Origin: Deuterostichococcus epilithicus
Taxonomy: Eukaryota; Chlorophyta; Trebouxiophyceae; Prasiolales; Stichococcaceae
Direction of reading: 5' to 3'
NCBI GenBank assembly: GCA_033439295.1
Contig: JAVTLE010000005.1
Location: 2,902,501 to 2,966,500, forward strand
Length of the DNA stretch: 64,000 nt
Below, in pieces: positions 35,274-44,550 of the stretch. The first letter of the stretch is position 1. Each line of letters begins with the position of its first letter. Made by a program: the position numbers and the translations under genes. The notes beneath the pieces were generated by a model. That model saw only the letters and a list, made by a program, of their open reading frames with translations. It did no database searches and was not told the origin of the DNA.

Positions 35274-38148
35274 ATGAGGAAGCCGGATGTGTTGCTGCGC
35301 CTGTGGCTGCTTGCACAGATCGCTGTGCTCCTAGGTGGGGTGTGAGATGCCGTGTGCAACTTCGGCTGGCAGCGCCGCATCATGGCAATGGACCTCCGTG
35401 CTGGTGCTGGCATCACTCAATGTGTGCTCTGCACATGATGCAGGCGCCGAAGAAGACATTCTACCAGGATGGAAAGGGGTGAGTTTTTTCGCTCACTGTG
35501 ATCATTCACGAGGCTGTCTGAAACAGGTGCTGTTTCGGCCTCTTGCAGACCACCCGCATGCACCTCACTGTGCGCCCTGCCTGTAGGAGAGTTTCCGGCC
35601 CGACAACGTGTTCCCGCACGTGGCCGGCGAAGACCGCCTCAAGGTAAGGCATTGCCCATTACACACACTTTGCCGCATGCAGCGCCTCTCCCAGCAGGCT
35701 GCATGCGCCTGACCAGCAACGGTGCACGGCCGACGTGGTATGCCAGGAACTGATGATTAATCATGCTGAGTGGTGTGCATGTGGTCAGGACGTGCGGGGC
35801 ACGGCGGACCTCAAGACGCGCAAGCCGTGGGTGGAGGCGGTGTCATGGCACCCGCGCGCTTTTGTTTACCACAACTTCCTGAGCCATGAGGAGTGCGACC
35901 ACATCGTCAACGTCTCCAAGCCACTGGTGACTCTCTGACACCACCCGCCGTAAGCTGCCTACCACGGCATGTTGCGACCACGCCCCTGAAAGACGACCGT
36001 CGGATTGCAATGCACCCTCGTGCCTGCAACCACAGAGTTCTGTCGCTGACCGCCATGTGGTGCTTTGGAACGCCCTGCTGGTCTGCGCTGCAGATGCGGC
36101 GGTCGACAGTGGTGGGGGCGAAGGGTGAGAGTGTGACGGACAACATCAGGACGAGCTACGGGACCTTCCTCAGGCGAGCCCTGCTGCATTGTGCACGTCT
36201 CTGTCACCTCGTGCCCTGTTACGTTCATCTCAAGGGGGCCGAGGCGGGGCAGGAGTGTGGGAGGAAGCCTGGCTGATCCGCGCACCAAAATGGCCCCTTC
36301 TGTCTGTCTGATCTTTTTCATATCTCTGGGCGCTGACAGGCGCGGCAGGGACCCGGTGGTGACACGCATGGAGCAGCGGCTCGCCGACTGGACGCACCTC
36401 AGCGTGGCACACCAGGAGGACACCCAGATCCTCAGGTGCAGGCTGCGGGCTGCATCTGCCGAAGCTGTGCTGTCGGAGAATGGGGCGCGACTGGCGGTGC
36501 AGTCGTGCGCTTGGGGAGGGTGTGCGCAGAGCCGCTCTGATGCTGCTGCCCTGTGCCGAGATCGTTGCTGGCGGACGTTGTGCAGGTACGGCGTGGGTCA
36601 GAAATACGGAGCGCATTTCGATAGTCTGGTGGAGGACAGCCCCCGAATAGCCACGGTGCTCATCTACCTTCAGGTTCGTGAGGCCCTCCCTCCCCGGGGG
36701 TTTTGAAACCTTTTGCTAGAATGGCATGTTTGCTGGACATGCCTGCATCGCGGAAGCTGCCTGCCCGCCAGCGCAGCCTGTTGCAGCGGTCCGCCGCTGC
36801 TGCCAGCGTGGGTGCAGCAGCAAGGCACCGCACAGCACACCCCCTGCAGGCAGCTCAGCTGTGAAAGGAACGTGCGGCGCAGGACACAGAGCACGGCGGT
36901 GAAACGGCGTTCCCGCAGGGGAGCACGTGGGCGGACGATTCCATGCCCGAGCGCTTTGGCCCGTTCTCCGACTGCGCTAAAGACCACGTGGCCGTCAAGC
37001 CCAAGAAAGGTAGGCAGCCGCGATATCTCCCAGAGCTACCTGACGCCACAGGCGGCTGTCAGCGTCTTGGGAGTCGCTCCCTTGAGCTGCGCAAACGAAT
37101 GTGTGTGCTGATCGGGGGCACCGCGTGCGAAATGCATCCGTGGGCTCCGCAGCCGAGTTCGTGTGCTCGGGCCTGCGCAGGCACCGCGCTACTGTTTTAC
37201 AGCCTGACACCGGACGCCAAGGTGCAGGACCAGGCGTCCATGCACACTGGCTGCCCTGTGCTGTCCGGCACCAAATGGTCCGCCACCAAATGGTGCGCAT
37301 GGCGCTTGTCCCTTGAGCTGGCCGCAGACCTCAGCTGCGACTCGTGCCCAGCCTGGGTGCCCAAAAGCATGAGCATCACCTGAGCCAGGGTTTCAGCGAA
37401 TGAGTGGTCATTGTCAGTCTCTGCGCATTTGAACCCTGCAGGATCCACACGCACCCCTTCCACGAGGAGTGGCTGCGACAAGGGGGTGCGTACATCTGAC
37501 AGTGTCACGCCCTGCGCCTGCGCAGGCAACGACCGCCAAACCATGACTGTGATTCTGTAAATTCGTGTGATACAGTGAACCCAAGCCGCATGTTTGGGGC
37601 TGTGCTTGCGTCTCCATGATACCGTGCCACAGCACGCCTTGACGGAGTTCCCGTTCAACACGGTGTGCCTGCTGCAGGGCTGGCAGACGAGCCGCAGCCG
37701 CACCCTGAGGAGTGCGACGACGACGAACCAAAGTGCCCGGAATGGGCCAAGGCCGGCGAGTGCGAACACAACAAGGCGTACATGGTACGCTGGCCTTCAG
37801 AGTTGGTGCTGGATCCAGACGAGTCATCGAAAGCCCAAGTCTTACCCATGTGACTCAGCACCTGCCCTCCTTTTGATGTCCACTCTCGGGGCCGCTGCAT
37901 CTGGACATCTTTGCAGCGTCAGATGCAACCGTCAGATGAATCGCGAGCGTGTGCGTTCAGACACCAGTGCTTGCACAGCATCGCTGCCATCGACTGGTGA
38001 TGACCCGCGGCATCTGCAGGTCGGGGAGGATCATCTGATTGGCCACTGCCGGCATGCGTGCGGGCTGTGCGAGAGGTGCAAGGAGGGAGACGAGGCCTGC
38101 AGGCGGCGGAACCGAATTGCTGCAGGGTTCCTGCCCCTTGACAAATGA
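35274..38148 (+). CDS. P4H: Prolyl 4-hydroxylase with C-terminal ShKT domain (2-oxoglutarate/Fe(II) dioxygenase)
   Basis: Hydroxylates peptidyl proline in the secretory pathway using 2-oxoglutarate, oxygen, Fe(II) and ascorbate. In algae and plants the products are Hyp-rich wall glycoproteins. Twelve exons sum to 1074 bases, or 357 aa plus stop: 35274-35334, 35444-35478, 35587-35643, 35789-35926, 36094-36173, 36340-36435, 36586-36673, 36883-37009, 37181-37292, 37442-37485, 37678-37784, 38020-38148. The N-terminal hydrophobic signal or anchor is VLLRLWLLAQIAVLLG. The catalytic fold starts KPWVEAVSWHPRAFVYHNFL; the iron site is H-x-D in YGAHFDSL and the distal His in SMHTGCPVL; Lys in GTKWSATKW binds 2-oxoglutarate. 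GETAFPQG precedes the distal His. The ShKT six-Cys module is ECDDDEPKCPEWAKAGECEH followed by CRHACGLC. Intron 5 uses a GC donor. All key residues are present and the gene looks intact. Confidence 0.95.
36174..36179 (+). other. GC-AG intron donor in the prolyl 4-hydroxylase gene
   Basis: Exon 5 ends ACC TTC CTC AG and the next exon begins G CGC GGC, giving GTFLRRGRD, which fits the family's SGTFL.RG(Q/H)D. The intron opens GCGAGC. Phase and homology both require this donor. Confidence 0.8.
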
Positions 38149-39056
38149 TGTGGAGGGAAGGACGAGTGACAGAGCTGGCAAACGAATGATGCGGCAACTG
38201 GGGCGAGGACCTCAGAAACTCGTGCTGGAAGTTGATGACGCGAACAGCGCCTCAAAAGCAATTGCAACTGTGAGCAACGGCGTCATGAAACCACAAGGGT
38301 AGATCTAATGTCCTGAAAGCTCTCCCGGCGATGCTGGCACACAACTGGTTGAGGATGCAAGTCCTCAGCGGCTGGCAATGTCGAGGCAGCTGAGTGTTGC
38401 TTACATGGAGCATTGTTGCTCCCGCACAGTCCTTGCATCCCAGCCGCCTGCATTTTAGGCAGCAGTCGCTGAGGCAATCAACACTGCAGCTGGCCAACGA
38501 GCACGAGACCAGCGTGTGCTGTCTGTGTGGGAGCTCAGGAGCACAATAGCGTGCACATCGTCAGCGGGGCACAGGGGTGGTCCACCCCCGCGCTGCCCCG
38601 TCAGCGCCCTTGCGCAAGAGTTGAAGACGCGTTTCATCACAGCTCCCTTACGACATCATCACCGCAAGAATTGTAGTAGTGTAGGCGAGCTGCGGTGGGC
38701 AATGCTGCCAAGCGCCACATATGCAGGGGCCGCCGCACCCCACGGATACATACAAGGCCATGCCAATGCACTCGAACATGCGGCATATCGAATAGCGGGA
38801 CCCTATCAGGTCCAAGGCAGTCCACGTGCTGCTCGTGCTCGAGCGAGGCAGCATCGACTGCAGGGCCACCATGCGGACGCCACCAGCAGACGCAGTCACC
38901 TGTGTGGGCGAGTCCATCCATTGCCGGCCGCCGGCCGTCAGCTGAGGACTGGCACCTCCACCTGCACGCCCGACAACGATTGCACTGGATACTATATTGC
39001 ACTAAATACTAGAGTAAATTGGTCAATGATTTGGTTATGGCATAATGTCTCACAGG
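38149..39056. other. convergent intergenic region
   Basis: These 908 bases lie between the stop codons of the prolyl 4-hydroxylase (rightward) and CHP-like (leftward) genes. Only short open frames without homology are present. They probably hold the two 3' UTRs. Confidence 0.4.
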
Positions 39057-40533
39057 TCAACCTTGACTGAGCAGCAGAGTGGATGGGTAACGAAAACCGG
39101 CTGAAAGCGAGGCCTGGCAGCAGGCGGCAGCCACCTGCATGTCCGACAAATCCGCGCCGGCCAGCGCCGCCTCAAAGTCTATAAGACTCAGCGACCCTCG
39201 CTCCCCACGGCCCGCCTCCTCTAGCGCTTGCTGCACCACAGCCTTGAGGCCCTCCTCACTGCGGGCGGGGCAGCAAATGGCTCAGGCAGAAATTTTTGTG
39301 TGGATCGCGTGTGACCTGCTGTCCGCCCGCTTTCCCCAAGGGCACAAGCGCAGCACTCGTTCACAGGCCCCGCTTCCTCTGATGCCTGCTGCACCACCGC
39401 TCTGAGGCCCTCCTGCTACGTACATCCACATTTGATAATGGCGCCCCAGGGTCATGTCGCAACTCGGGAGGCGGATGCCCCGGCCCTGCTGCAGGATGCG
39501 GCCTCCTGCATGAGCTCCAGGTCCTAACGAGACACCACGCCGCCATTCATGTTAATGAAAGCGTCAATTCTCGAGCCCCGCAACTGACGGTAGGCAAATG
39601 CCCACATCTATGTGTTTCGTCAGTGTTCCACCTCAGTGAGGTGCCCGCAAGCTGGCGCAGCATGAGCTCCAGGTCCTCACGCGACACCACGCCATCGCCA
39701 TCCATGTCGTACACATCGAACAGGAAGCGCACTCGGTCCGACCGCTCCGCACGCGGGCTGAAGGCTGCAAGGATGCGCACAAACTCCTGCAGCGGGAACA
39801 CAGAGCCGCCTCAACAAATGGCAGAGCCGCAGCGAGTGCAACCTCCACAGCTAACCAGACTTGGAGTCTGTCGAAGCTTGGTTGTGGAGGAATGAGCACA
39901 CGCTGCCGTGGCATTGAGAGTGCGCAGCTTGGGCGGCAGCATAGGACATGAGGCAGGGGCTTGCGGGTTGCCAGACCTTGAAATTTACGGAGTCAAAGAT
40001 GCGTTCCAAGCGGCGCGTCAGCGGGTTGATGGACAGCTCCGGGATACTTAGGAGCTCCTCTGCCGAGATGTAGCCCTGGATTTCATATATCAGGAGTCAC
40101 AACATCGCTTGGGATCATGAAGGCGCATGTCGGAAACGCCACCGTGGTGCAACCGCAGTCTCAACGTAAACAGCCACAAAATACGCCAGCAGCTCACACC
40201 TTGCTGCTTCGATCTAGCGCGCGAAATCTGCTGTACAGCGCCTCAATCTCGTCCTGTGTGACTGCATGTCAGAAAATTGACCGTCAGGTGCCGCCACATG
40301 CCATACCAGAACACGTTGAAACTCGCAGCCAGGCCCAACGTCAGCAACTCTCAGGAGCAGGCTCACATTTCTCGCCCGTGTGAGCCATGAGCTCCTCCAT
40401 GTCGTACTGCGTGAGCCCAAAGCTCATGGCCTGCAGCCATATGTGCGCGCCATGTCAGCGCCGACCTGAAGAACCGGGTTACCTCCTCGAGACAAGCGGT
40501 TTGCAGCCTCTTCGCAGGCATTACCTGCCCCAT
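39057..40533 (-). CDS. Calcineurin B homologous protein (CHP)-like EF-hand protein
   Basis: A small Ca2+-binding adaptor of the calcineurin-B/CHP family; animal CHPs bind Na+/H+ exchangers. Start ATG at 40531-40533 in CCGCCACCATGG. The first residues MGQAMS have Gly2 and Ser6, a good N-myristoylation signal, so membrane association is likely. Exons joined in phase: MGQ; AMSFGLTQYDMEELMAHTGE; KFTQDEIEALYSRFRALDRS (about 40200-40285); GYISAEELLSIPELSINPLT and RRLERIFDSVNFK (39978-40076); FVRILAAFSPRAERSDRVRF (to about 39640) with EF-hand loop DMDGDGVVSRED; and SEEGLKAVVQQALEEAGRG through ADLSDMQ (about 39140-39258). The third loop is canonical. The fourth (around GERGSLSLIDFEAA) and the N-terminal pair look degenerate, as in CHPs. 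The C-terminus is unsettled: reading on ends at TGA 39057-39059. A KVDL end is visible just before 39060 but out of phase with the only donor seen. Plant homologues of this type exist; they are distinct from calcineurin B itself. Confidence 0.85.
39365..39553 (-). pseudogene. decayed copies of two CHP exons inside the intron between them
   Basis: At 39509-39553 lies a copy of the EF-hand exon end: it reads NMNGGVVSR, then a TAG, then DLELM, against DMDGDGVVSREDLELM in the real exon. At 39365-39418 lies a copy of the next exon's start: AGCAGGAGGGCCTC, then AGCGGTGGTGCAGCAGGC, against GCAGTGAGGAGGGCCTC and AGGCTGTGGTGCAGCAAGC in the real exon. Both are in gene orientation. The order along the gene is exon A, copy A, copy B, exon B, so a simple tandem duplication does not explain it. 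Confidence 0.8.
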
Positions 40534-41146
40534 GGTGGCGGCTGCCGCGTGTTGCGCCAAGTCTGAGCGACCTCTGTGCTGTTGACCTCTTGACAGCGAC
40601 GCAACACTCAGTCTGCGAGCTAGATGAGCTGCGGCATGCCTTCTCAAAGAAGCGTCGTGCCCTGTCAATGTCGATCAAAGCTGGGCTTCAGTGCTACGGC
40701 GCCTCTTTCAAGTACAAGTGGTGATCTGCTTTTGCTCTCGGAGATGAATGATCACAGCGGAGTGTCTGGTGGGGCTGCTGCGCGATCATGTGATCTATTC
40801 AAATATTATCTGATGTCGACGGTGGTCTGCAAATAGAAAGTGCGTTCTCGTGCAACCATCGGCGAATGCAGAGTGGCTTCGGTTTAGTCATGCACACAGC
40901 TTGTCTCCCCTTGGATATCTGAGTATCAAAGCACACAATCGTGTTCGCTGCCTGTGACTGTTCTCAGATCATCTGAAGTATTCTGGCCCTCACCGTGCAT
41001 TGGTCCGCGCAGCAACATCCCAGACTGCCCTGCGCATGCGCCGCGGGACCGCATGTTCATGACAGACTGCTAGTCTACGTCCTTTCAGCATTGGCTCACA
41101 TCCAAATTGGTCTCGTCGATACTGTCATCTGAACACGATTACCCTG
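40534..41146. promoter_or_regulatory. divergent intergenic region between the CHP-like and DUF89 genes
   Basis: These 613 bases separate two outward-facing start codons. No homologous exon was seen. Shared promoter function is inferred from position only. Confidence 0.4.
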
Positions 41147-44001
41147 ATGGCAACACTAGCGCCAGCGAAGCTGGTTGCATTTCCGCTGCTGGCGGACGCC
41201 AATACATATCTGCCATCAACATTCGAATACACGGTCTCCAGGTAGGCAGATGCACGCCAGGTCTGTGACAACATGATATGATGAGGCACCGGAATGTGAT
41301 GGCATCTCGAATCGAGGATCTCGCAACACTCCTGCAGGTCTGATCCGGGAAAGCCGACGCTGGCGTCCTGGTTGGAGTTGAACCGCAAAAGCATCTCGCA
41401 ATTCCAGCAGCGGGCGCTGAAGGATCCCGATGTACCCGAGCCGCAGCGCCAGGTGCGACTGATGAAGCGCTATGTCTGTGAGGTCATGAAATGCTGCTGC
41501 GTTCACGCCGCAAGGCAGCTGCGGCGCCGCAGTGCGCCGCAGCGCCCGCAGTGGCGCCCGCAGTGCTGCGTTACAGCCAGTGCACAGGACCCGCCGAGGC
41601 GTGGCGAAATGATGATGATGTTCGGCTCGTGTGCCTAGGTGGCGGCGCAGCGGTTCGCCGACAACTTCGAGGCACTGCTGCAGCGCCTTGCAGCGGACCC
41701 GACGGCGGCGCTGCCCGGCTTCGAGCATGAGCTTGTGAACTGCGTCAGCCTGGCGGCCCTGCGGTGGGGGCTTGCAGACCCTGTGGATGCAACCTCAATC
41801 TGCCATTCCCACCAGGCACCTGAAGCATCTGCAACTTCGTGAGCTGCACATTGCATCTCGAAGCCTGGTCCACCCGACTGCAGCACTACAAAACGGATGG
41901 CAATTTCTATTAAGCGCACGGCCGCTCGCGATACTTTACTATGTGGAGCATGTCCATGCAACTGTGATCCGGCCTGTGGCGCAGGGACCGCTGCCTGAGG
42001 GCCGAGGGCTTTCAGGACGCTTTCCGTGCGGTGAAGGCGGAGGAGAGTGCGAAGTCGCTCGCAGTGCTGCCTGCGATCCTGGGGTGCGACGCCTTGGCAC
42101 CTGCCATGAGCCCTGCAGGTTACGGTGCATGCTCGACTCCTCATCTGACGAGAAGATTCCCTCGCTGAAGCATGGGCCAACCACTCGCACGCGTGACTGG
42201 CCTGCTCATCGCCATAATTCATAGCGAATATAGGGCTTATCCGAGCCTGGTCAGGGCCAGTGTTGCCGACGTGCATGCAGTTCTGTGCGTGCCGACAGCG
42301 CCGCATGCCCTGCTGCGCAACATCCTCAAGGCACCGCCGAGGCGAGGCGTGAAATTGCAGGGAGCTGGACACGATTGCGGACCGGCGGGCGCGCATGGAG
42401 GGGGCGCTACGCGGCGTGTTTGCTGGCAACATCTTCGACCTGGGAGCCAACACCAGCAGCGCGCTGTTCGACTCCGCGGAGGGGGTGCACGATGATTGGA
42501 CTGAAAACTGGCTAAGCGCAGCCTGAGGTTGCACATTGCACATTGTCCGACTCCGCCGAGGGAATATGTGTCATTTGACACAGGGCAGCTGCAAGCAGGC
42601 TCACAAGCACAGCGCAGTACATTATTCTTGTACAACTTGGTGTTTGACGGAGTGACCCTGCTGCCCTCGACCGTCCGAGCGCAAGGGCATGGTGCATGCA
42701 TGCATCACCCGCCAGGAGCATGCCCCATGTGCTGCATCGACGTGCTCACAACCTGGTCAGCATCATCTTCCCGTGTGTCTTGTAGCACAGCCGTGCATCA
42801 TTCTGAATGCCGGGGCTGTCGTTCTGGCAGATCCGGGTGCCGCGGCCGCTGGGGGGTGTACTCGACGACCTTGTGCCCGTCAAGTCATTGCGTGCTCTCA
42901 GCCTGGGCAGCGCCGCTGTTCAGGGCCCTTCGTTCTGGCAGACACGGGAGGCGCTGGCGCCGCGCCCCTGGGCGGTGGACGACCTCGAGGCGGCGCTGGA
43001 CGCGCTGACGCGCCCGCAGCCGCACGAGCACGCCGTCATATTCGTCGACAACGCGGGCTCTGACGTCGTGCTGGGTGAGGCTGGGTGAGATTCTGTGGTT
43101 TGTGGAGGGTTTTGGTGGGTTGGAATCTGTGTGGAGTGCAAGGCTGCGAAATCGCAGTGCCTGACACACCAGCCTCAGCCGCGGACCCGCCCACCTGCCA
43201 GGGTTCACGCGGCGGTGGAGGAGTCGCAAGCCTGCACCCGTGGTCAACGGTGCGACGTTCTGCAGACAGCACTGGACACCATGGTCGGAGTGCCTCGCAG
43301 CAGTGATTGAGCCCAGTTGTGTCCCGCCGCACAGGCATCCTGCCCTTTGCGAGGGAGCTGCTGCGCGGCGGCACGCGCGTCACGCTCGCCGCGAACGAGA
43401 CGCCGTCCATCAATGACGTGACGGCGGCGGAGCTGCGGGGCATCGTGGCCACAGCCGCAGACGCAGACCAGACTCTGGGCCGTGCGGCGGCGGAAGGAGC
43501 GCTGCAGGTGGTGTCCACGGGCACCGACATGTGTGTCATCGACCTGCGCCAGGTGTGGCGGTAATGTCATGTTACCACGCTCCTGACCACTGAGACTCGC
43601 TGCAACATGACACTCAAGGCACACCGTGAAGGCCAGCAGGGTCTCGTCTGACCGGGAGAGATCGTGTACATTGTCCTGTGTCTGACGTTGTTCTCCTGCA
43701 CTGGGCAGCATATGAAACTGCTGCGCGCTCTGCAAAGCAATCCAGCAGACGACTCAGCATGAAAGCTGCACGACCACGCTGGGACCGTGCCTCGCTGCAG
43801 GTGTCGCAGAAGCTGGCGGCTGCTGTGGAAGATGTGGACCTCGTCATTCTTGAGGGCATGGGCCGCGCCATCGAGACCAACCTGCGGGCGGCGTTCTCCT
43901 GCGATGCGCTGAAGCTGGGCATGATCAAGCACCCGGAGGTGGCAGCGGAGCTGGGCGGCCGCGTGTTCGACTGCGTGTGCAAGTTCGACGCAAGGCGGTG
44001 A
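41147..44001 (+). CDS. DUF89-family damage-control phosphatase (plant At2g17340-like)
   Basis: DUF89 proteins are metal-dependent phosphatases that hydrolyse damaged or surplus sugar-phosphate-type metabolites. The plant stand-alone form is related to the C-terminal domain of pantothenate kinase 4. The start MATLAPAKLVAFPLLADANT (41147-41241) continues in phase to SDPGKPTLASWLELNRKSIS (41338-about 41451). Then come QRFADNFEALLQRLAADP (from 41639), AEGFQDAFRAVKAEESAKSL (about 41990-42080), ARMEGALRGVFAGNIFDLGA (42362-42490), PWAVDDLEAALDAL with the metal-site segment HAVIFVDNAGSDVVLG (42942-43072), ILPFARELLRGGTRVTLAAN and ETPSINDVTAAEL (43328-43550), and the final exon LVILEGMGRAIETNLRAAFS, then CDALKLGMIKHPEVA to CKFDARR with TGA at 43999-44001. 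The conserved Asp-Asn (VDN), Asn-Asp (IND) and EGMGR motifs are intact. There is no kinase domain upstream. The substrate cannot be told. Confidence 0.92.
42821..42872 (+). repeat. decayed copy of a DUF89-gene exon start upstream of the real one
   Basis: GTTCTGGCAG at 42821-42830 is followed by ATCCGGGTGCCGCGGCCGCT and ACTCGACGACCTT. The real acceptor GTTCTGGCAG at 42932-42941 is followed by ACACGGGAGGCGCTGGCGCC and GTGGACGACCTCG. The offset is 111 bases and part of the preceding sequence (GCTGTC/GCTGTT) also repeats. The upstream copy stays translatable (IRVPRPLGGVLDDL), so it might be an alternative exon. Confidence 0.7.
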
Positions 44002-44550
44002 TGGCGCAGCGCGGCGGCGCGTCGCGCAAAGCATGGGCAACACCAGACATCTGTGTATTGGAAAGCCTTCCGCGACTATTCAGTTGCTGGCGTGGTGTAA
44101 AATCGACAATGTTGAGAGAAAGGCGCCACGTACGACGAAATCTGCGGCATCTGAACAACTCGATACATTCACGACTTACTAAGGACCAGATCTACAGCTT
44201 CAGGCACTGCTGTGTGGCCCACAGCTTTGACCCGTGTGCTCGTCACCCACAGATCTTAAAGCAGTTTGCGCACATCAACCTTGCAGACGGTCTGGTGTCC
44301 TATTCGGATGCGTCCCAGGCAAAAGATGACCAGAAGGGTGTTAGACTCCTCTCTCCTCACTCCTCTTGGGCTCACCACTCCATTGATCCACCTGCAACGC
44401 AGGACTCACGTGTGTGCCCTGGGGCCACCGGTTGACCGTGTCTCAAACCCTGCTGAGGTTGTGTCACACCAAGCAGACCATGCCGAGCCTGCTGACGCGC
44501 ACGTGGCATGACTGGTCATGACGGCACGACGTGCAGGAGGGTGTCGCTGC
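44002..44550. other. convergent intergenic region between the DUF89 and F-box/LRR genes
   Basis: These 549 bases lie between two stop codons facing each other. No gene was recognised. They should hold the two 3' UTRs. Confidence 0.35.

Noticed and set aside
35274-38148. toxin-like gene suggested by the ShKT module
   Set aside because: The six-Cys ShKT module is a common C-terminal add-on of plant and algal prolyl 4-hydroxylases. The rest of the protein is a complete dioxygenase.
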